Assembly (NCBI GenBank): GCA_017940255.1
Contig: JAGAZB010000035.1
Span: forward strand, 62,001-126,000
DNA length: 64,000 bases
From: Treponema sp.
GTDB lineage: Bacteria > Spirochaetota > Spirochaetia > Treponematales > Treponemataceae
Direction of reading: 5' to 3'
Both the position numbers and the translations under genes were made by a program. This document shows positions 50,222-59,741 of this stretch, one piece after another (position 1 is the first letter of the stretch; every line of letters starts with the position of its first letter). The notes beneath the pieces were generated by a model, which was not told the DNA's origin, did no database searches, and worked only from the letters and a program-made list of their open reading frames with translations.

Positions 50222-51124
50222 ATGTTTGAATACGCAAGAGCAATATGTTATTCCGGTTACCGCCGTAACCAGTCACCAGTGGATGCAACTTATCCTTCTT
50301 ATGAAGAAATTGCAGAAGATTTACAGATACTCGTTAATTTGGGTTTTAAGTACATTCGCATGTACGACGCCGTTGAGTATGCCCGCCGAACCTGTCAGGT
50401 TATCCGCGACAAGGGCTTTGACCTTAAGCTTATGCTTGGCCCTGGCATTCGTTCAGAGATTAATAATGCCGGCTGCCCATGGCTTAAGGTTACTTACAGC
50501 CCGGAGCAGCTGGCCGAACGGGCAAAAATTAATGATTCCCGAGTGGATTCTTTAATTCAGATTGCAAATGAATACAAGGATGTTGTAAACGCAGTTTCAA
50601 TCGGAAACGAAAACACCCCAAGCTGGGGAGAAAACAACATTCCCGTAGAACGTTTGATAGGCTTTGCAGACAAGCTAAAGGCAAACTGTTCGCAGCCGGT
50701 AACCTTTAATGAAGGCGCCTTTGAATGGCCAGCCCTCACTGAGCTTGCAAAGCATCTGGATATTATCAGCGTGCATTCCTACCCCCTCTGGTATGGAAAT
50801 ACAGTAGAAGAAGCCCTGGATGTAAACAAAGAATGGTACAAAAAAATCTGTGCTTTATATCCCGATAAACCTGTACTATTTTCGGAAGTTGGCTGGGCAA
50901 CAAGCGCAGTTGATTTTTCACAGATGAAGCAGGGGCAGCCAAACGAAGAAAATCAGAAGAAATACTACGATGCTTTCTGGGAATGGACCGACAAAGAAAA
51001 AATCATTTCTTATATGTTCGAAGCCTTTGATGAACCATGGAAAGGCGTCTCCGACCCCAACGAAGCAGAAAAGCACTGGGGCATCTTCGACGTTGACCGC
51101 AAGCCTAAACTGTTACTGAAATAA
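50222..51124 (+). CDS. GH17-family glycoside hydrolase (beta-1,3-glucanase-like), cytoplasmic
   Basis: 300 aa single-domain (beta/alpha)8 enzyme without a signal peptide. The N-terminus GYRRNQSPVDATYPSYEEIAEDLQILVNLGFKYIRMY is typical of bacterial GH17. The acid/base is E130 in VSIGNENTPSW and the nucleophile E222 in VLFSEVGWATS. HSYPLWYG and WKGVSDPNEAEKHWGIFD (C-terminal aglycone side) also fit. It probably acts on imported beta-1,3-glucan oligosaccharides or as a transglycosylase. It is divergent from argD and ends at a bidirectional terminator. Confidence 0.87.
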   Translation: MFEYARAICYSGYRRNQSPVDATYPSYEEIAEDLQILVNLGFKYIRMYDAVEYARRTCQVIRDKGFDLKLMLGPGIRSEINNAGCPWLKVTYSPEQLAERAKINDSRVDSLIQIANEYKDVVNAVSIGNENTPSWGENNIPVERLIGFADKLKANCSQPVTFNEGAFEWPALTELAKHLDIISVHSYPLWYGNTVEEALDVNKEWYKKICALYPDKPVLFSEVGWATSAVDFSQMKQGQPNEENQKKYYDAFWEWTDKEKIISYMFEAFDEPWKGVSDPNEAEKHWGIFDVDRKPKLLLK

Positions 51125-51125
51125 C

Positions 51126-51159
51126 AAAAAAGGACAGAGTTCAACTCTGTCCTTTTTTT
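51126..51159. terminator. Bidirectional intrinsic terminator between GH17 and ackA
   Basis: 10-bp stem AGGACAGAGT / ACTCTGTCCT (51131-51153) with a 3-nt loop; T7 follows on the plus strand and A6 precedes, giving T6 on the minus strand. It can end both convergent genes. Confidence 0.9.
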
Positions 51160-51167
51160 ATGCTTAC

Positions 51168-51191
51168 CGAGTTTTGCATTCGCAAAACTCG
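51168..51191. repeat. Isolated hairpin sharing its core with the 13.7-kb tandem repeat
   Basis: CGAGTTTTGC-ATTC-GCAAAACTCG, a 10-bp stem. Its central TTTGCATTCGCAAA is identical to that of the hairpin at 13737-13758, 37 kb away, and both are followed by GC-rich bases. Confidence 0.65.
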
Positions 51192-51197
51192 CAGGAC

Positions 51198-52541
51198 TTA
51201 CTTCCCGATTATATCTCGTGCAAGGATTTTTGCAATGTTTGGTCTCTTTACGAGGTCGCTCTTCAAGCCTTCTTCGCGAGCCTTGTTTACGTAGTTAGGG
51301 TCCTGGAAGCTGTATTTAAAGTTTGTGTGAACGTCATAAGTTCCCTTCATAAGAGCGTAAGCGTCTTCTGTCATTACCAGCTCTTCGTCTGTTGGGATTA
51401 CGAAAATCTTTGTCTTTGAATCATCAGCGTGGATGTAGGTTTCTGCGTTACCTGTGAAAGACCATTCGTTGCGCTGAGCGTCAATCTTAATGCCGTAGTT
51501 TTCAAGACCAGAACAAGCCTTAAAGCGTGTGATTGGTCCGCGCTCGCCAACACCTGCTGTCCAAACGATAGCATCTACGTGTCCCAGTTCTGCCATAAAT
51601 GCACCAATGTACTTTTTAATGCGGAGAGCTTCCATTTCAATAGAAAGCTGGCAGAGCTTGTCGCCCTTTGCAGCATCGATTTCGATATCGCGGCGGTCAG
51701 AATATTTTCCTGTAATACCAAGACATCCGCACTTCTTGTTCAGAGCCTTGTCCATTTCGTCAGCAGACATGCCGGTTTTTCTCATGATATAGAATGGAAG
51801 AGCCGGGTCCAGGTCTCCTGAACGAGTTCCCATTACAAGACCTTCAAGTGGAGTAATACCCATTGTTGTATCGTAGCAAACGCCGTTTTTAACAGCACAC
51901 ATAGAAGAACCGTTACCAATGTGACAGATAATAAGGTTTGTATCTTTTGGATCTTTTCCAAGGAGAACTGCAGCGCGTTTTGCTGTGTACAGGAATGAAG
52001 TTCCGTGGAAGCCATAGCGGCGGGCAGCGTACTTTTCGTACCATTCACGTGGAATTGCATACTGGAAAGTTTCTTCCGGCATTGTCTGGTGCCATGCTGT
52101 ATCCATGATTGCTGAGTGAGGAACATTTGGCATAACCTTCTGAGCAGCTTCAATACCCATGATGTTAGCTGGCATGTGGAGAGGTCCAAGGTCTACTACC
52201 TCGCGGAAACCGTCCAAAACCTCTGGAGTGATAAGTACAGACTTTGTGAACTTTTCGCCACCATGAAGTACGCGGTGACCGACAGCCCCAATTTCGTCCA
52301 TAGATTTGATTACACCAACTTCAGGGTCAGTGATTTCTTTAATGATAAGTTCGATTGCTTCTTTGTGAGTTGGACAAGGGCTTTCGATTTCTGTTTTCTT
52401 TCCCTTAGCCTTGTGAGTAATGCAACTTCCTTCAATTCCGATGCGCTCTACAACACCGTTAGCCATTACTTCCTTGTTGTCCCAGTCATAAACCTGATAC
52501 TTTGCAGATGATGAACCGCAGTTCAATGTTAAAATAACCAT
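51198..52541 (-). CDS. ackA: Acetate kinase
   Basis: 447 aa ASKHA-fold enzyme that converts acetyl phosphate and ADP to acetate and ATP. The start is [20 protein letters not shown] at 52541, with AGGA upstream; the longer frame is rejected. Motifs: GHRVLHGG (catalytic Arg), [41 protein letters not shown] and [10 protein letters not shown]. It is about 45 aa longer than the usual ~400 aa because of a C-terminal tail ([23 protein letters not shown]). No pta lies next to it. It supports fermentative acetate production. Confidence 0.95.
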   Translation of the reverse strand: MVILTLNCGSSSAKYQVYDWDNKEVMANGVVERIGIEGSCITHKAKGKKTEIESPCPTHKEAIELIIKEITDPEVGVIKSMDEIGAVGHRVLHGGEKFTKSVLITPEVLDGFREVVDLGPLHMPANIMGIEAAQKVMPNVPHSAIMDTAWHQTMPEETFQYAIPREWYEKYAARRYGFHGTSFLYTAKRAAVLLGKDPKDTNLIICHIGNGSSMCAVKNGVCYDTTMGITPLEGLVMGTRSGDLDPALPFYIMRKTGMSADEMDKALNKKCGCLGITGKYSDRRDIEIDAAKGDKLCQLSIEMEALRIKKYIGAFMAELGHVDAIVWTAGVGERGPITRFKACSGLENYGIKIDAQRNEWSFTGNAETYIHADDSKTKIFVIPTDEELVMTEDAYALMKGTYDVHTNFKYSFQDPNYVNKAREEGLKSDLVKRPNIAKILARDIIGK

Positions 52542-52664
52542 ATGATTTTCCTGTAAAAAAAATAGAATGTGGGTGGATGTCCGTCGGGTTGCCAAACGCA
52601 TCGAGGCAGGCAGGCACTCTTAAAAGAATGTTTAATTATAGAAAATAAAAGCGGATTTTTCAAC

Positions 52665-52688
52665 AAAAAAGGCGGGGATTGCCCCGCC
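52665..52688 (-). terminator. Intrinsic terminator of the CotH-kinase gene
   Basis: 7-bp G+C stem GGCGGGG / CCCCGCC (52671-52688) with the A-run at 52665-52670, i.e. T6 on the minus strand, 20 bp past the stop codon. Confidence 0.9.
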
Positions 52689-52707
52689 GATTTAGAATAA
52701 AGAATGA

Positions 52708-55167
52708 TTATTGCAAGGTAAATGACTTTGTATCATCATATGAGTAAATCGTAAGACGATAATTACCGTAGTTATCATCTCCGATAATGCACCAAAGATA
52801 GAACTCCAAAGGTCTTGATTTATTATTTACAACCTCTTTTACACCATCTTCCATTTTGCCTGCAAAATCAAAGCCATTAACAGTTGGATAAACATGATTC
52901 CAACTCTCATAAGTCGTTGAAGAATCTTTTATTGACATCACTTCAAGAAGGAAATATCGATTCCAGCTATTCATTCGACCATTATCGTTCCATGAGCCAA
53001 TAGTCATATCAAGTGTAGTTGAACCATATTTTACAACAGGATTAATTACAAGTTTATTATTTGAAATCATTGTTGATTTATTGAAACTTGGATTTTTTAC
53101 CCCATTGATTTCAAAATATAATTCACCAAGACCAGATGTTGGAGTTACAGACAATTCATTAGAAGCCTCAATTTCTCCATCATCCTCATTATAATATCGC
53201 ACTTGAACTTTATATGTTTTTCCAGACTCTACATAAGGATAAATATAATCTGTCCTAAAAATACGGTCTGTATCAATATAAGGCACATTATCTATATATT
53301 TAAAACCTAACTCACCAACCTGTTTTCCATCAATATAAACATTTCTTTTTGCTGCGTCAGAAGGAATCTTTTCTATTTTTAATTTTATACCATTACCGCT
53401 AAGGCTTGAATCTTCAGAAATATTAACAAAATCATTTTCACGCCACTTTCTGAAAGATTCCCGTGTAGCATCGTAAATATTCTTATTATAATTTGTTAGT
53501 GAATATCCTTTAGGCCGCCAGCCATAATCACCCCAAGAATTAACACCAAGACCGGTATAACACAAATCTTTAGAATTAAGATATGGAGAAACCATATTCT
53601 TCCATGCAAGGAACATCTGACTGCAACGAGTAAAGTTCCAATACTCATTTTCTGAAACTGCTTGCAAATATCCAACAAATTTATTTCTAAATTCAGGCAC
53701 GCTCAAAAGTCTATCCATAAGAGGACGATCTTCACCACGTCCCCAATCCAATGGATTGTGTTTAAATCCACCATCCTTTATAGAAGAACCTAAAGTATTA
53801 TCATAATCAAAAGGAATAAAATAAATTTTTCCTGAACCATTTACATCGGTATCAAAATAAAGATAATAATTATTTGAATTTCCCCAATAATCATCATCCA
53901 TACCACACATTATATTTATGGCATAAGTTTTTAAGAAGAAATCTACGTCAAACCATTTATTGTAAAAAGTCGTAATCTCAGCAATTTTGCTGTCATCAGT
54001 TCCTTTCTCAAATAATTTATCAGCATTTGTTGCTTTAGGAAGTGCATTTAAGCCTGTAATAAATTCTTGAAATTTTCCTTGAGCAGTTGCAAAATAATCC
54101 TTATTGGTTTTTAAATCCATTGAATACTGATTCCAAACATAACCAACGCGAGTAGAATCTTCGCGACCATTAGTATGCATATTGCTTGGACGCTTGTCAT
54201 TAGCATAAATGATTCTGATGTCTTCAATTCCCATTTCACCCATTCTGCCGGTTGTTAAATCATTACAACATTTCCACAAATATCCTTTGCTGTTTTTCCA
54301 AGCATTTTCTGCAGAATTTAATTCCGAATCACGGGCTTTTAAAGACTGTTTATTAACCTCTTCGAACATCTCATAAACGCCGTAATCTATAGTGGTAACC
54401 TTATTATTGCTTTCTACAATTTCGATTATAAGTCTAGTATGACTTGCACGCGGTGCAGTCCAGATTCCGTTCTGACGGAACAAATCATAACAGAAAATTT
54501 CACGAGTACAAGAATTGTCCATCCTTTTTAAGGCAACACCTTTCATACAGTTTGCAAGTTTCTGGTCTTCATCTACAAATTCTTCAAAATCTACTTTAAA
54601 GTGTGTCTGTCGATAATCATTATTTGGCTGATTTGCATAAACATAATAGTCTGCATTCCAATCTGCATTCATCTGACCATGAATATTTTCAGAAGAAAAC
54701 TCTTGGATATTTCCATTATCAATACCTTGTGGACAGTAACGGCTGGTATTTCCTCGAAGACGAAAGCCAACATCTTTTAGAGTCCATGAATGTCCATCTT
54801 TTTCATATGAATAGCTGCGAGCCTTTACACAATTTTCATTTTTATAGAAGTAACGATAATCATCACACAGTTTATTCCATTCACTTCGCGTAATCTGAAC
54901 TGTAGTTTTACCAAGCGTAGAATTCTTAAAAATCCAGTCAAGATTCTGGACTCTATCCAGTCCGTAGTCACTGTTTGAAACTACAACATCTGGAAGTGGT
55001 GGATATTCCTCGTCATCATCTTCCGCAGGCTGTTCTGCTGGAGCAGAAACTTCTGGTTTATTTGCCTCATGTTCCTCTTCAGAATCCAGCGTAGCATCCT
55101 GCTTACAACCAAAAAATACCAGCAATCCAAACAATACTGGTAATACTTTAAAGAATGATTTTTTCAT
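52708..55167 (-). CDS. CotH-kinase family lipoprotein
   Basis: 819 aa from MKKSFFKVLPVLFGLLVFFGC at 55167, with GGAG upstream; the longer frame to 55260 is rejected. Lipobox Cys near 20, then an acidic Pro/Glu linker. The CotH kinase domain (about 80-530) shows FRLRGNTSRYCPQ, HFKVDFEEFV, VALKRMDNSCTREIFCYDLF, YGVYEMFEEVNK and IYFIPFDYDNTLGSS. The C-terminal ~200 aa are beta-sandwich-like. CotH kinases phosphorylate exported proteins at Ser. Secreted CotH proteins often occur with VTC, DUF4956 and Cthe_2159 genes, which here lie 13-20 kb away. Confidence 0.88.
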   Translation of the reverse strand: MKKSFFKVLPVLFGLLVFFGCKQDATLDSEEEHEANKPEVSAPAEQPAEDDDEEYPPLPDVVVSNSDYGLDRVQNLDWIFKNSTLGKTTVQITRSEWNKLCDDYRYFYKNENCVKARSYSYEKDGHSWTLKDVGFRLRGNTSRYCPQGIDNGNIQEFSSENIHGQMNADWNADYYVYANQPNNDYRQTHFKVDFEEFVDEDQKLANCMKGVALKRMDNSCTREIFCYDLFRQNGIWTAPRASHTRLIIEIVESNNKVTTIDYGVYEMFEEVNKQSLKARDSELNSAENAWKNSKGYLWKCCNDLTTGRMGEMGIEDIRIIYANDKRPSNMHTNGREDSTRVGYVWNQYSMDLKTNKDYFATAQGKFQEFITGLNALPKATNADKLFEKGTDDSKIAEITTFYNKWFDVDFFLKTYAINIMCGMDDDYWGNSNNYYLYFDTDVNGSGKIYFIPFDYDNTLGSSIKDGGFKHNPLDWGRGEDRPLMDRLLSVPEFRNKFVGYLQAVSENEYWNFTRCSQMFLAWKNMVSPYLNSKDLCYTGLGVNSWGDYGWRPKGYSLTNYNKNIYDATRESFRKWRENDFVNISEDSSLSGNGIKLKIEKIPSDAAKRNVYIDGKQVGELGFKYIDNVPYIDTDRIFRTDYIYPYVESGKTYKVQVRYYNEDDGEIEASNELSVTPTSGLGELYFEINGVKNPSFNKSTMISNNKLVINPVVKYGSTTLDMTIGSWNDNGRMNSWNRYFLLEVMSIKDSSTTYESWNHVYPTVNGFDFAGKMEDGVKEVVNNKSRPLEFYLWCIIGDDNYGNYRLTIYSYDDTKSFTLQ

Positions 55168-55276
55168 GATTAGCTCCATGGGGAGATAAATGAAGAGACT
55201 ATAGAAGAGAAAAATAAAACAACCCCATACAATTTTTGCATGAGAAAGAGGGATTGTCAAATATTTGTTATGTTTT

Positions 55277-56830
55277 TTACCTCATCACCACATTAGCGGC
55301 CGAGGTGCGGACCTCTTTTTTATAGAGGTATTTGAGGGGATGGACGTCGAAGGCGTTCATGGCCCAGCCGCCGGTTTCGTTCAGGTTGATGATGTTGTAA
55401 GAAACGGGGTGGTAAATCGGGATAACCATACCGCTGTCCAGAAGGATTTTTTCGGCCTGGGCAAGGTCTTCGTAGCGCTGGTAGGCTGTGCCAGAGGCGG
55501 CCCGCTCCAACAAAGAGTCAAACTGGGGGTCAGACCAGCCGGAATCATTTAGCGAAGAATTGCTACGGAAAAGTTCCAGGAAGGCCAGCGGGTCGGCAAA
55601 GTCCCCAATCCAGGTGTAAGCAAACATATCTGCAGAAGAATATGGCACATTTGAAAGATAAAAATACGAAGGAATTTCAGTAATTACAAGCTCTACTCCC
55701 AAAGGCAAAAGGGCAGCTTTAAGCAAGTCTTTCTTTTCTTCAGAAAGAGTGAATTGCGAGATTTCAAAAGTAAGAGTTAAAAGTTCATCATCCAGAATAC
55801 CGTACTTGCGGCGGGCCGTGTCCATCATCATTTTGGCTTCTGCCACATCTGTATAATCAAAACCATCTGGTGAATTATAGCCTGTAAGAGGATAAACAAA
55901 ATTCAGTGCAGGAACCGCAACATTTGCTCTGAGTTCCTTCCATGGAATTGCTTCCAGAATCGCATTACGGAATTCTGAATAATCCCAGGGATTAAACTTG
56001 CCCTCTTTATAAGGATTCTTATTTGAAAGCTTAAAGAAATAATAAGCTGTGCCGAATTCTCCGCCAATCTGCAAACTGCTTTTATTTATCAGAGCCTCAG
56101 CATCAACATTATTTGTTATCCAATCAGCTTTGCCGGTATTAAAAAGATAGGCATTTTCTTTTTCATCTTCCGACTGCAAAAAAGTGATTTCTTCCAGTTT
56201 TACATTTTCTGCGTCCCAGTAAAAGGGATTTTTTTTGAGCACATACGTGTTTTCAGTCTGCTCGGATAAAACGTAAGGACCGCTGTAAACCGCCGAATCA
56301 GAATGAACTACCGAGAATGATGCATGACACAAAACTTTTGGCAAATAATTTGCAGGAGAAACAAGGCGAACGGCAAGTGTGTAATCATCAATAACAGAAA
56401 TTCCAACCTCGGACTCTGAACATTTTTTATTACGAAAATCACCAGCACCCCAGATAATATCAAGCATAGAAGCATAAGGAGCCCCGGGAGTAGCAAGCAG
56501 TTTTATAAAGGAATCTCTAACATGAGCCGCTGTAATAGGCTCTCCGTTACTGAATTTCGCATCCTTTCTTAAAGTTATAGTCCAGCGTTTTTTATCGCGG
56601 GAAACATGATATTCGCTGGCAATTGCGTAATCTGGTTCCAGAGTAAGCGGATTATAAGAAAAAAGACCTTCGTAAAGGCCTGTAAGCAACTGTGCATCTG
56701 AAGAATAAGATGTTATCTGTGGATTTAATTCGTGTTTTGTTTTTCCTTCAACAATAACAAAGCCCTGTGCTGTGCATAAAAAGGCGCACATAGACAGGAG
56801 CATGGTGATTATCACTTTTTTAAGCTTCAT
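55277..56830 (-). CDS. Oligopeptide-type ABC substrate-binding protein (SBP_bac_5)
   Basis: 517 aa. The signal peptide ends FLCTAQ with no lipobox, so it is periplasmic. Family-5 pattern: LNPQITSYSSDAQLLTGLYEGLFSYNPLTLEPDYAIASEYHVSRDKKRWTITLRKDAKFSNGEPITAAHVRDSFIKL, typical of OppA. No permease or ATPase genes are adjacent; it overlaps by 11 bp the end of an unknown gene in a unit headed by an adenylate cyclase. It may be an orphan binding protein that serves a distant Opp system or a sensor. Confidence 0.9.
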   Translation of the reverse strand: MKLKKVIITMLLSMCAFLCTAQGFVIVEGKTKHELNPQITSYSSDAQLLTGLYEGLFSYNPLTLEPDYAIASEYHVSRDKKRWTITLRKDAKFSNGEPITAAHVRDSFIKLLATPGAPYASMLDIIWGAGDFRNKKCSESEVGISVIDDYTLAVRLVSPANYLPKVLCHASFSVVHSDSAVYSGPYVLSEQTENTYVLKKNPFYWDAENVKLEEITFLQSEDEKENAYLFNTGKADWITNNVDAEALINKSSLQIGGEFGTAYYFFKLSNKNPYKEGKFNPWDYSEFRNAILEAIPWKELRANVAVPALNFVYPLTGYNSPDGFDYTDVAEAKMMMDTARRKYGILDDELLTLTFEISQFTLSEEKKDLLKAALLPLGVELVITEIPSYFYLSNVPYSSADMFAYTWIGDFADPLAFLELFRSNSSLNDSGWSDPQFDSLLERAASGTAYQRYEDLAQAEKILLDSGMVIPIYHPVSYNIINLNETGGWAMNAFDVHPLKYLYKKEVRTSAANVVMR

Positions 56831-58274
56831 TATTTTTCATTCCCAACTTTTGCATCTGTTCAATTTCTTCTTTGAGGGCGATAAAGTCTCCACGCTTCTT
56901 ATTTATAGAAATAATTGTATTTCTAAGGGCAGAAAGTTCAATCTGCATACCTTTAATTTTTGGTTTCTGAAGAACATCTGTTGCATTTTTAAAGAAGGCA
57001 TCAAGGGCATTAATGATTGTAAAGGCAGACTGAGCTTCCGAAATCTGTTTGTTTACAAAAGTCAAAATTGCTTCTTCGCCGCTGCTTTCGATTTTCTGAT
57101 ACTCAGGGCCCGTGCTTGCAATCACAGAATAAATTCTGTCTTTGCGGGTGAGGTCATTCAGGAATTCTTTTACGTTCAGTTTTTGTGTTTTTTCTCCACC
57201 TGTTTTTGCATCTTTAATAGGGAGCATGATTACACGCTCTTTTTCTGCAATATGCAGGGCTTTTTTTAAGGCTGCAAAAAAGACTGAAAGAAAATTCTTT
57301 TTCTTTTCATAAAACACATCAAAATTTGCAGTGAGTTTTATGAGCAGCTGGTCTACGGTTGGGGCAAGAGCTCCAATAGCAAGCACGGTAGCCATAAGTA
57401 AATCTTTTGGATTAGGACCAGTAACCTTCTTCTTTGTCTGATTTGTTCCAGTCTTTATTTCAAGGCGGGCAAGGGTCGCAGCCTGATTTTTCTGTTTATT
57501 TTCACCAATATCTTCTGCAACAATTTCATTTACTAAATCTGCATAGAAAGGTCTTTTTGGAAAGACTTTAGGGAACTGTTTTTTTATCTCGTTAAATTCA
57601 TTTTCTGCACTTGTAATAACTGATGCATCAAAACGAGGAGAACCCATAATATCTCTGCGGATTTCATACTTGTAAATTTCACGGTCAAAAATACCAAGTT
57701 CATTCAGAATCTTTTTAATTTCGGCAGAGGCCTGGGCACATTTGTTGATACTGTCGTTTATCATACTCTGAACAACAGGAGCGGCCCCATTTCTTGCATT
57801 GTTTAAAGTTACGGCAAGCCCGTGTGCATTTGAATCTGAACTACTGATTATAACATCTTCCCAGTCGAATACTTTTGCAAAATCGAGGAGTTTTTTTACC
57901 GTAGGAATTGGAAGGGAATCTACCGAAAAACGTACATAAGTACAGATATAGTCCAGCATTGTTTCATATTCAGAAAAACGCTTTCCAATTTTTGAAAAGA
58001 TTTCTGATTCTGGGAAAGGACTTGTATCTGGAAGGGTGATATCTGTAATATGCTTATCAAGACGGTAAGGGTCGCTTTCTATGAGAGAGCGTTTTATGAG
58101 CATATCATAAAGATGTCGGACGCATGAATGTATAAGACGATACTGGAGCAAGAGTTTCTCCAGGGCATCTGTATTAAACCATTCCGTTTTCTGAGTAATA
58201 GCTTCCTGTAATTGCGGTAAAAACTCGGTATCTTCCATATTCACATTATCGGCAGGAATAGCGGTTTTCACCAC
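56820..58274 (-). CDS. Helical protein of unknown function in the adenylate-cyclase operon
   Basis: 484 aa if the GTG at 58274 is used (another GTG at 58271; the first ATG is at 58238). None has a good Shine-Dalgarno. There is no signal peptide. It is mostly alpha-helical with coiled-coil-like stretches (KIKKILNELGIFDREIYKYEIRRD, LRNTIISINKKRGDFIALKEEIEQM) and one weakly hydrophobic segment (LLMATVLAIGALAPTVDQLLI, about 285-305). I do not recognise a family. Its position between the coiled-coil membrane protein and the SBP suggests work with them. Confidence 0.7.
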   Translation of the reverse strand: MVKTAIPADNVNMEDTEFLPQLQEAITQKTEWFNTDALEKLLLQYRLIHSCVRHLYDMLIKRSLIESDPYRLDKHITDITLPDTSPFPESEIFSKIGKRFSEYETMLDYICTYVRFSVDSLPIPTVKKLLDFAKVFDWEDVIISSSDSNAHGLAVTLNNARNGAAPVVQSMINDSINKCAQASAEIKKILNELGIFDREIYKYEIRRDIMGSPRFDASVITSAENEFNEIKKQFPKVFPKRPFYADLVNEIVAEDIGENKQKNQAATLARLEIKTGTNQTKKKVTGPNPKDLLMATVLAIGALAPTVDQLLIKLTANFDVFYEKKKNFLSVFFAALKKALHIAEKERVIMLPIKDAKTGGEKTQKLNVKEFLNDLTRKDRIYSVIASTGPEYQKIESSGEEAILTFVNKQISEAQSAFTIINALDAFFKNATDVLQKPKIKGMQIELSALRNTIISINKKRGDFIALKEEIEQMQKLGMKNNEA

Positions 58275-58283
58275 TTTTTACTA

Positions 58284-59741
58284 TTATTTAATTAAAATCT
58301 TAACGGTTTGACCTGGTAAAATGAGTGAAAAATCTATTTCCGGAAGATTTCCGTCTTTATCAGGGGCTACCACAAAGCGGTATCTTACATTTCCTGTCAA
58401 TTCATCTGCTTCTGCAGAAAAAATACTGCCTTTAACTGTCTGCTTATCAACTTTGAATTCTGCTGGGGCACCTTCTTCCGAAATCAAATAGCGGGCCTGG
58501 GGCACAATGTAAACATAAATATCTTCGTAAGAACTGGCAGAAAGAATGGCGGCACTAGATTTTAATCCCGCAAGCATATTTTTCATCACTTCTTCATAAG
58601 ACAATTCGCGGCTGGCAAAAGAGGCTTTGTTTTCTTCAATCTGCTGATTTAAGACTTTTTTTTCTTCATAATAAGAAAGTGTTGTATCCATATAAGAAGA
58701 ACTCATGGAATTTACAAGACTTCGCGCAGCAGAAACATATTCTGGAATTGAATTTTTTTGAGGAATATCGGCAACTACATCATCAAGATATTTAAACTGA
58801 TTATACTTATTCTGATATTCTTCTACAGCGTCTACAAAGCGTTCCTCTGAAATTTCATTTTTTTCCAGGGCTGCAGAACCGTTAAAATCTGATTGATTTA
58901 ACACTTCATCAGAAGTAATAATTTTTCTTGCTTTTATATCTGAAAGCTTAGGGTCCAGTTCATCTATGCGGGCCTGGTATTTTTCTACAAGTTTGTTTAT
59001 GGCAATGCGCATTTCTTCCTGATTTTTAATTCTCTGCTCCTGTAAAGCAGTTTCCAATTCTTCTATGCGCTTTTCGTATTTATCTTCCTGACTCTTAAGC
59101 TCCAGCTTGTGCAGCTGACTTTCAGAATCCATAGAATTAGAATCTTTTGCACTTTCTATTGCCGAAGCATCAAATTTTGTAAGAGCCAGACGGAAAATTT
59201 CGGCATCTTCTTCTGCGGCGGCTCGTTTAGCTTCATATTCTTCGTTCAACTTCTGAAGTTTTTCTTCATATTTTTCGTTTATCAGCTTTAAGCGGCCGTT
59301 ATATTCATTCAGAGAATCAAGGTGCATGGAATCTAAAACAAAAATTTCATTTTCGCGTTCTGCTTCAACTTCTTTTAAAGCAATATTGAATTCAGTGTCT
59401 GTCCTGGCAATCGCTTTTAAGGCGCCATCATAATTAGACTGAGCGGCAGAAACGGAATTTAACAGATTCTTTAGGTTTATATCTTCAAAATCCTGCAGAC
59501 TGACAACAATTTCCTGATTACGGCTTGTAATCACCCTGGTCATTATAAAAGCCACGCCTACAATTATTAAAATAGAAGAAACCAAAAGAATGATAGAAAA
59601 TCCTGAATGATTTTTCTTTGTTTTTTCATATTCTTTTTCTATATCGTACGAATCTTTTCGGGCATTTTTATGGATACGTTCAAGTTCATCGCCCAGAAAC
59701 ATCATAACTTGCTGATGAATTACTTCGTTGTCATTGTCCAT
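58284..59741 (-). CDS. Single-TM coiled-coil membrane protein of unknown function
   Basis: 485 aa. A cytoplasmic N-terminus (1-48) is followed by one strong TM segment (FSIILLVSSILIIVGVAFIMT, about 49-69), then a long coiled coil with heptad Glu/Lys/Leu patterning (about 110-290), a second helical section and a small C-terminal beta domain (VYIVPQARYLISEEG...GNVRYRFVVAPDKDGNLPEIDFSLILPGQTVKILIK). It starts inside the cyclase gene (22-bp overlap). It may be a scaffold linking the cyclase to the envelope; no family is recognised. Confidence 0.75.
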   Translation of the reverse strand: MDNDNEVIHQQVMMFLGDELERIHKNARKDSYDIEKEYEKTKKNHSGFSIILLVSSILIIVGVAFIMTRVITSRNQEIVVSLQDFEDINLKNLLNSVSAAQSNYDGALKAIARTDTEFNIALKEVEAERENEIFVLDSMHLDSLNEYNGRLKLINEKYEEKLQKLNEEYEAKRAAAEEDAEIFRLALTKFDASAIESAKDSNSMDSESQLHKLELKSQEDKYEKRIEELETALQEQRIKNQEEMRIAINKLVEKYQARIDELDPKLSDIKARKIITSDEVLNQSDFNGSAALEKNEISEERFVDAVEEYQNKYNQFKYLDDVVADIPQKNSIPEYVSAARSLVNSMSSSYMDTTLSYYEEKKVLNQQIEENKASFASRELSYEEVMKNMLAGLKSSAAILSASSYEDIYVYIVPQARYLISEEGAPAEFKVDKQTVKGSIFSAEADELTGNVRYRFVVAPDKDGNLPEIDFSLILPGQTVKILIK

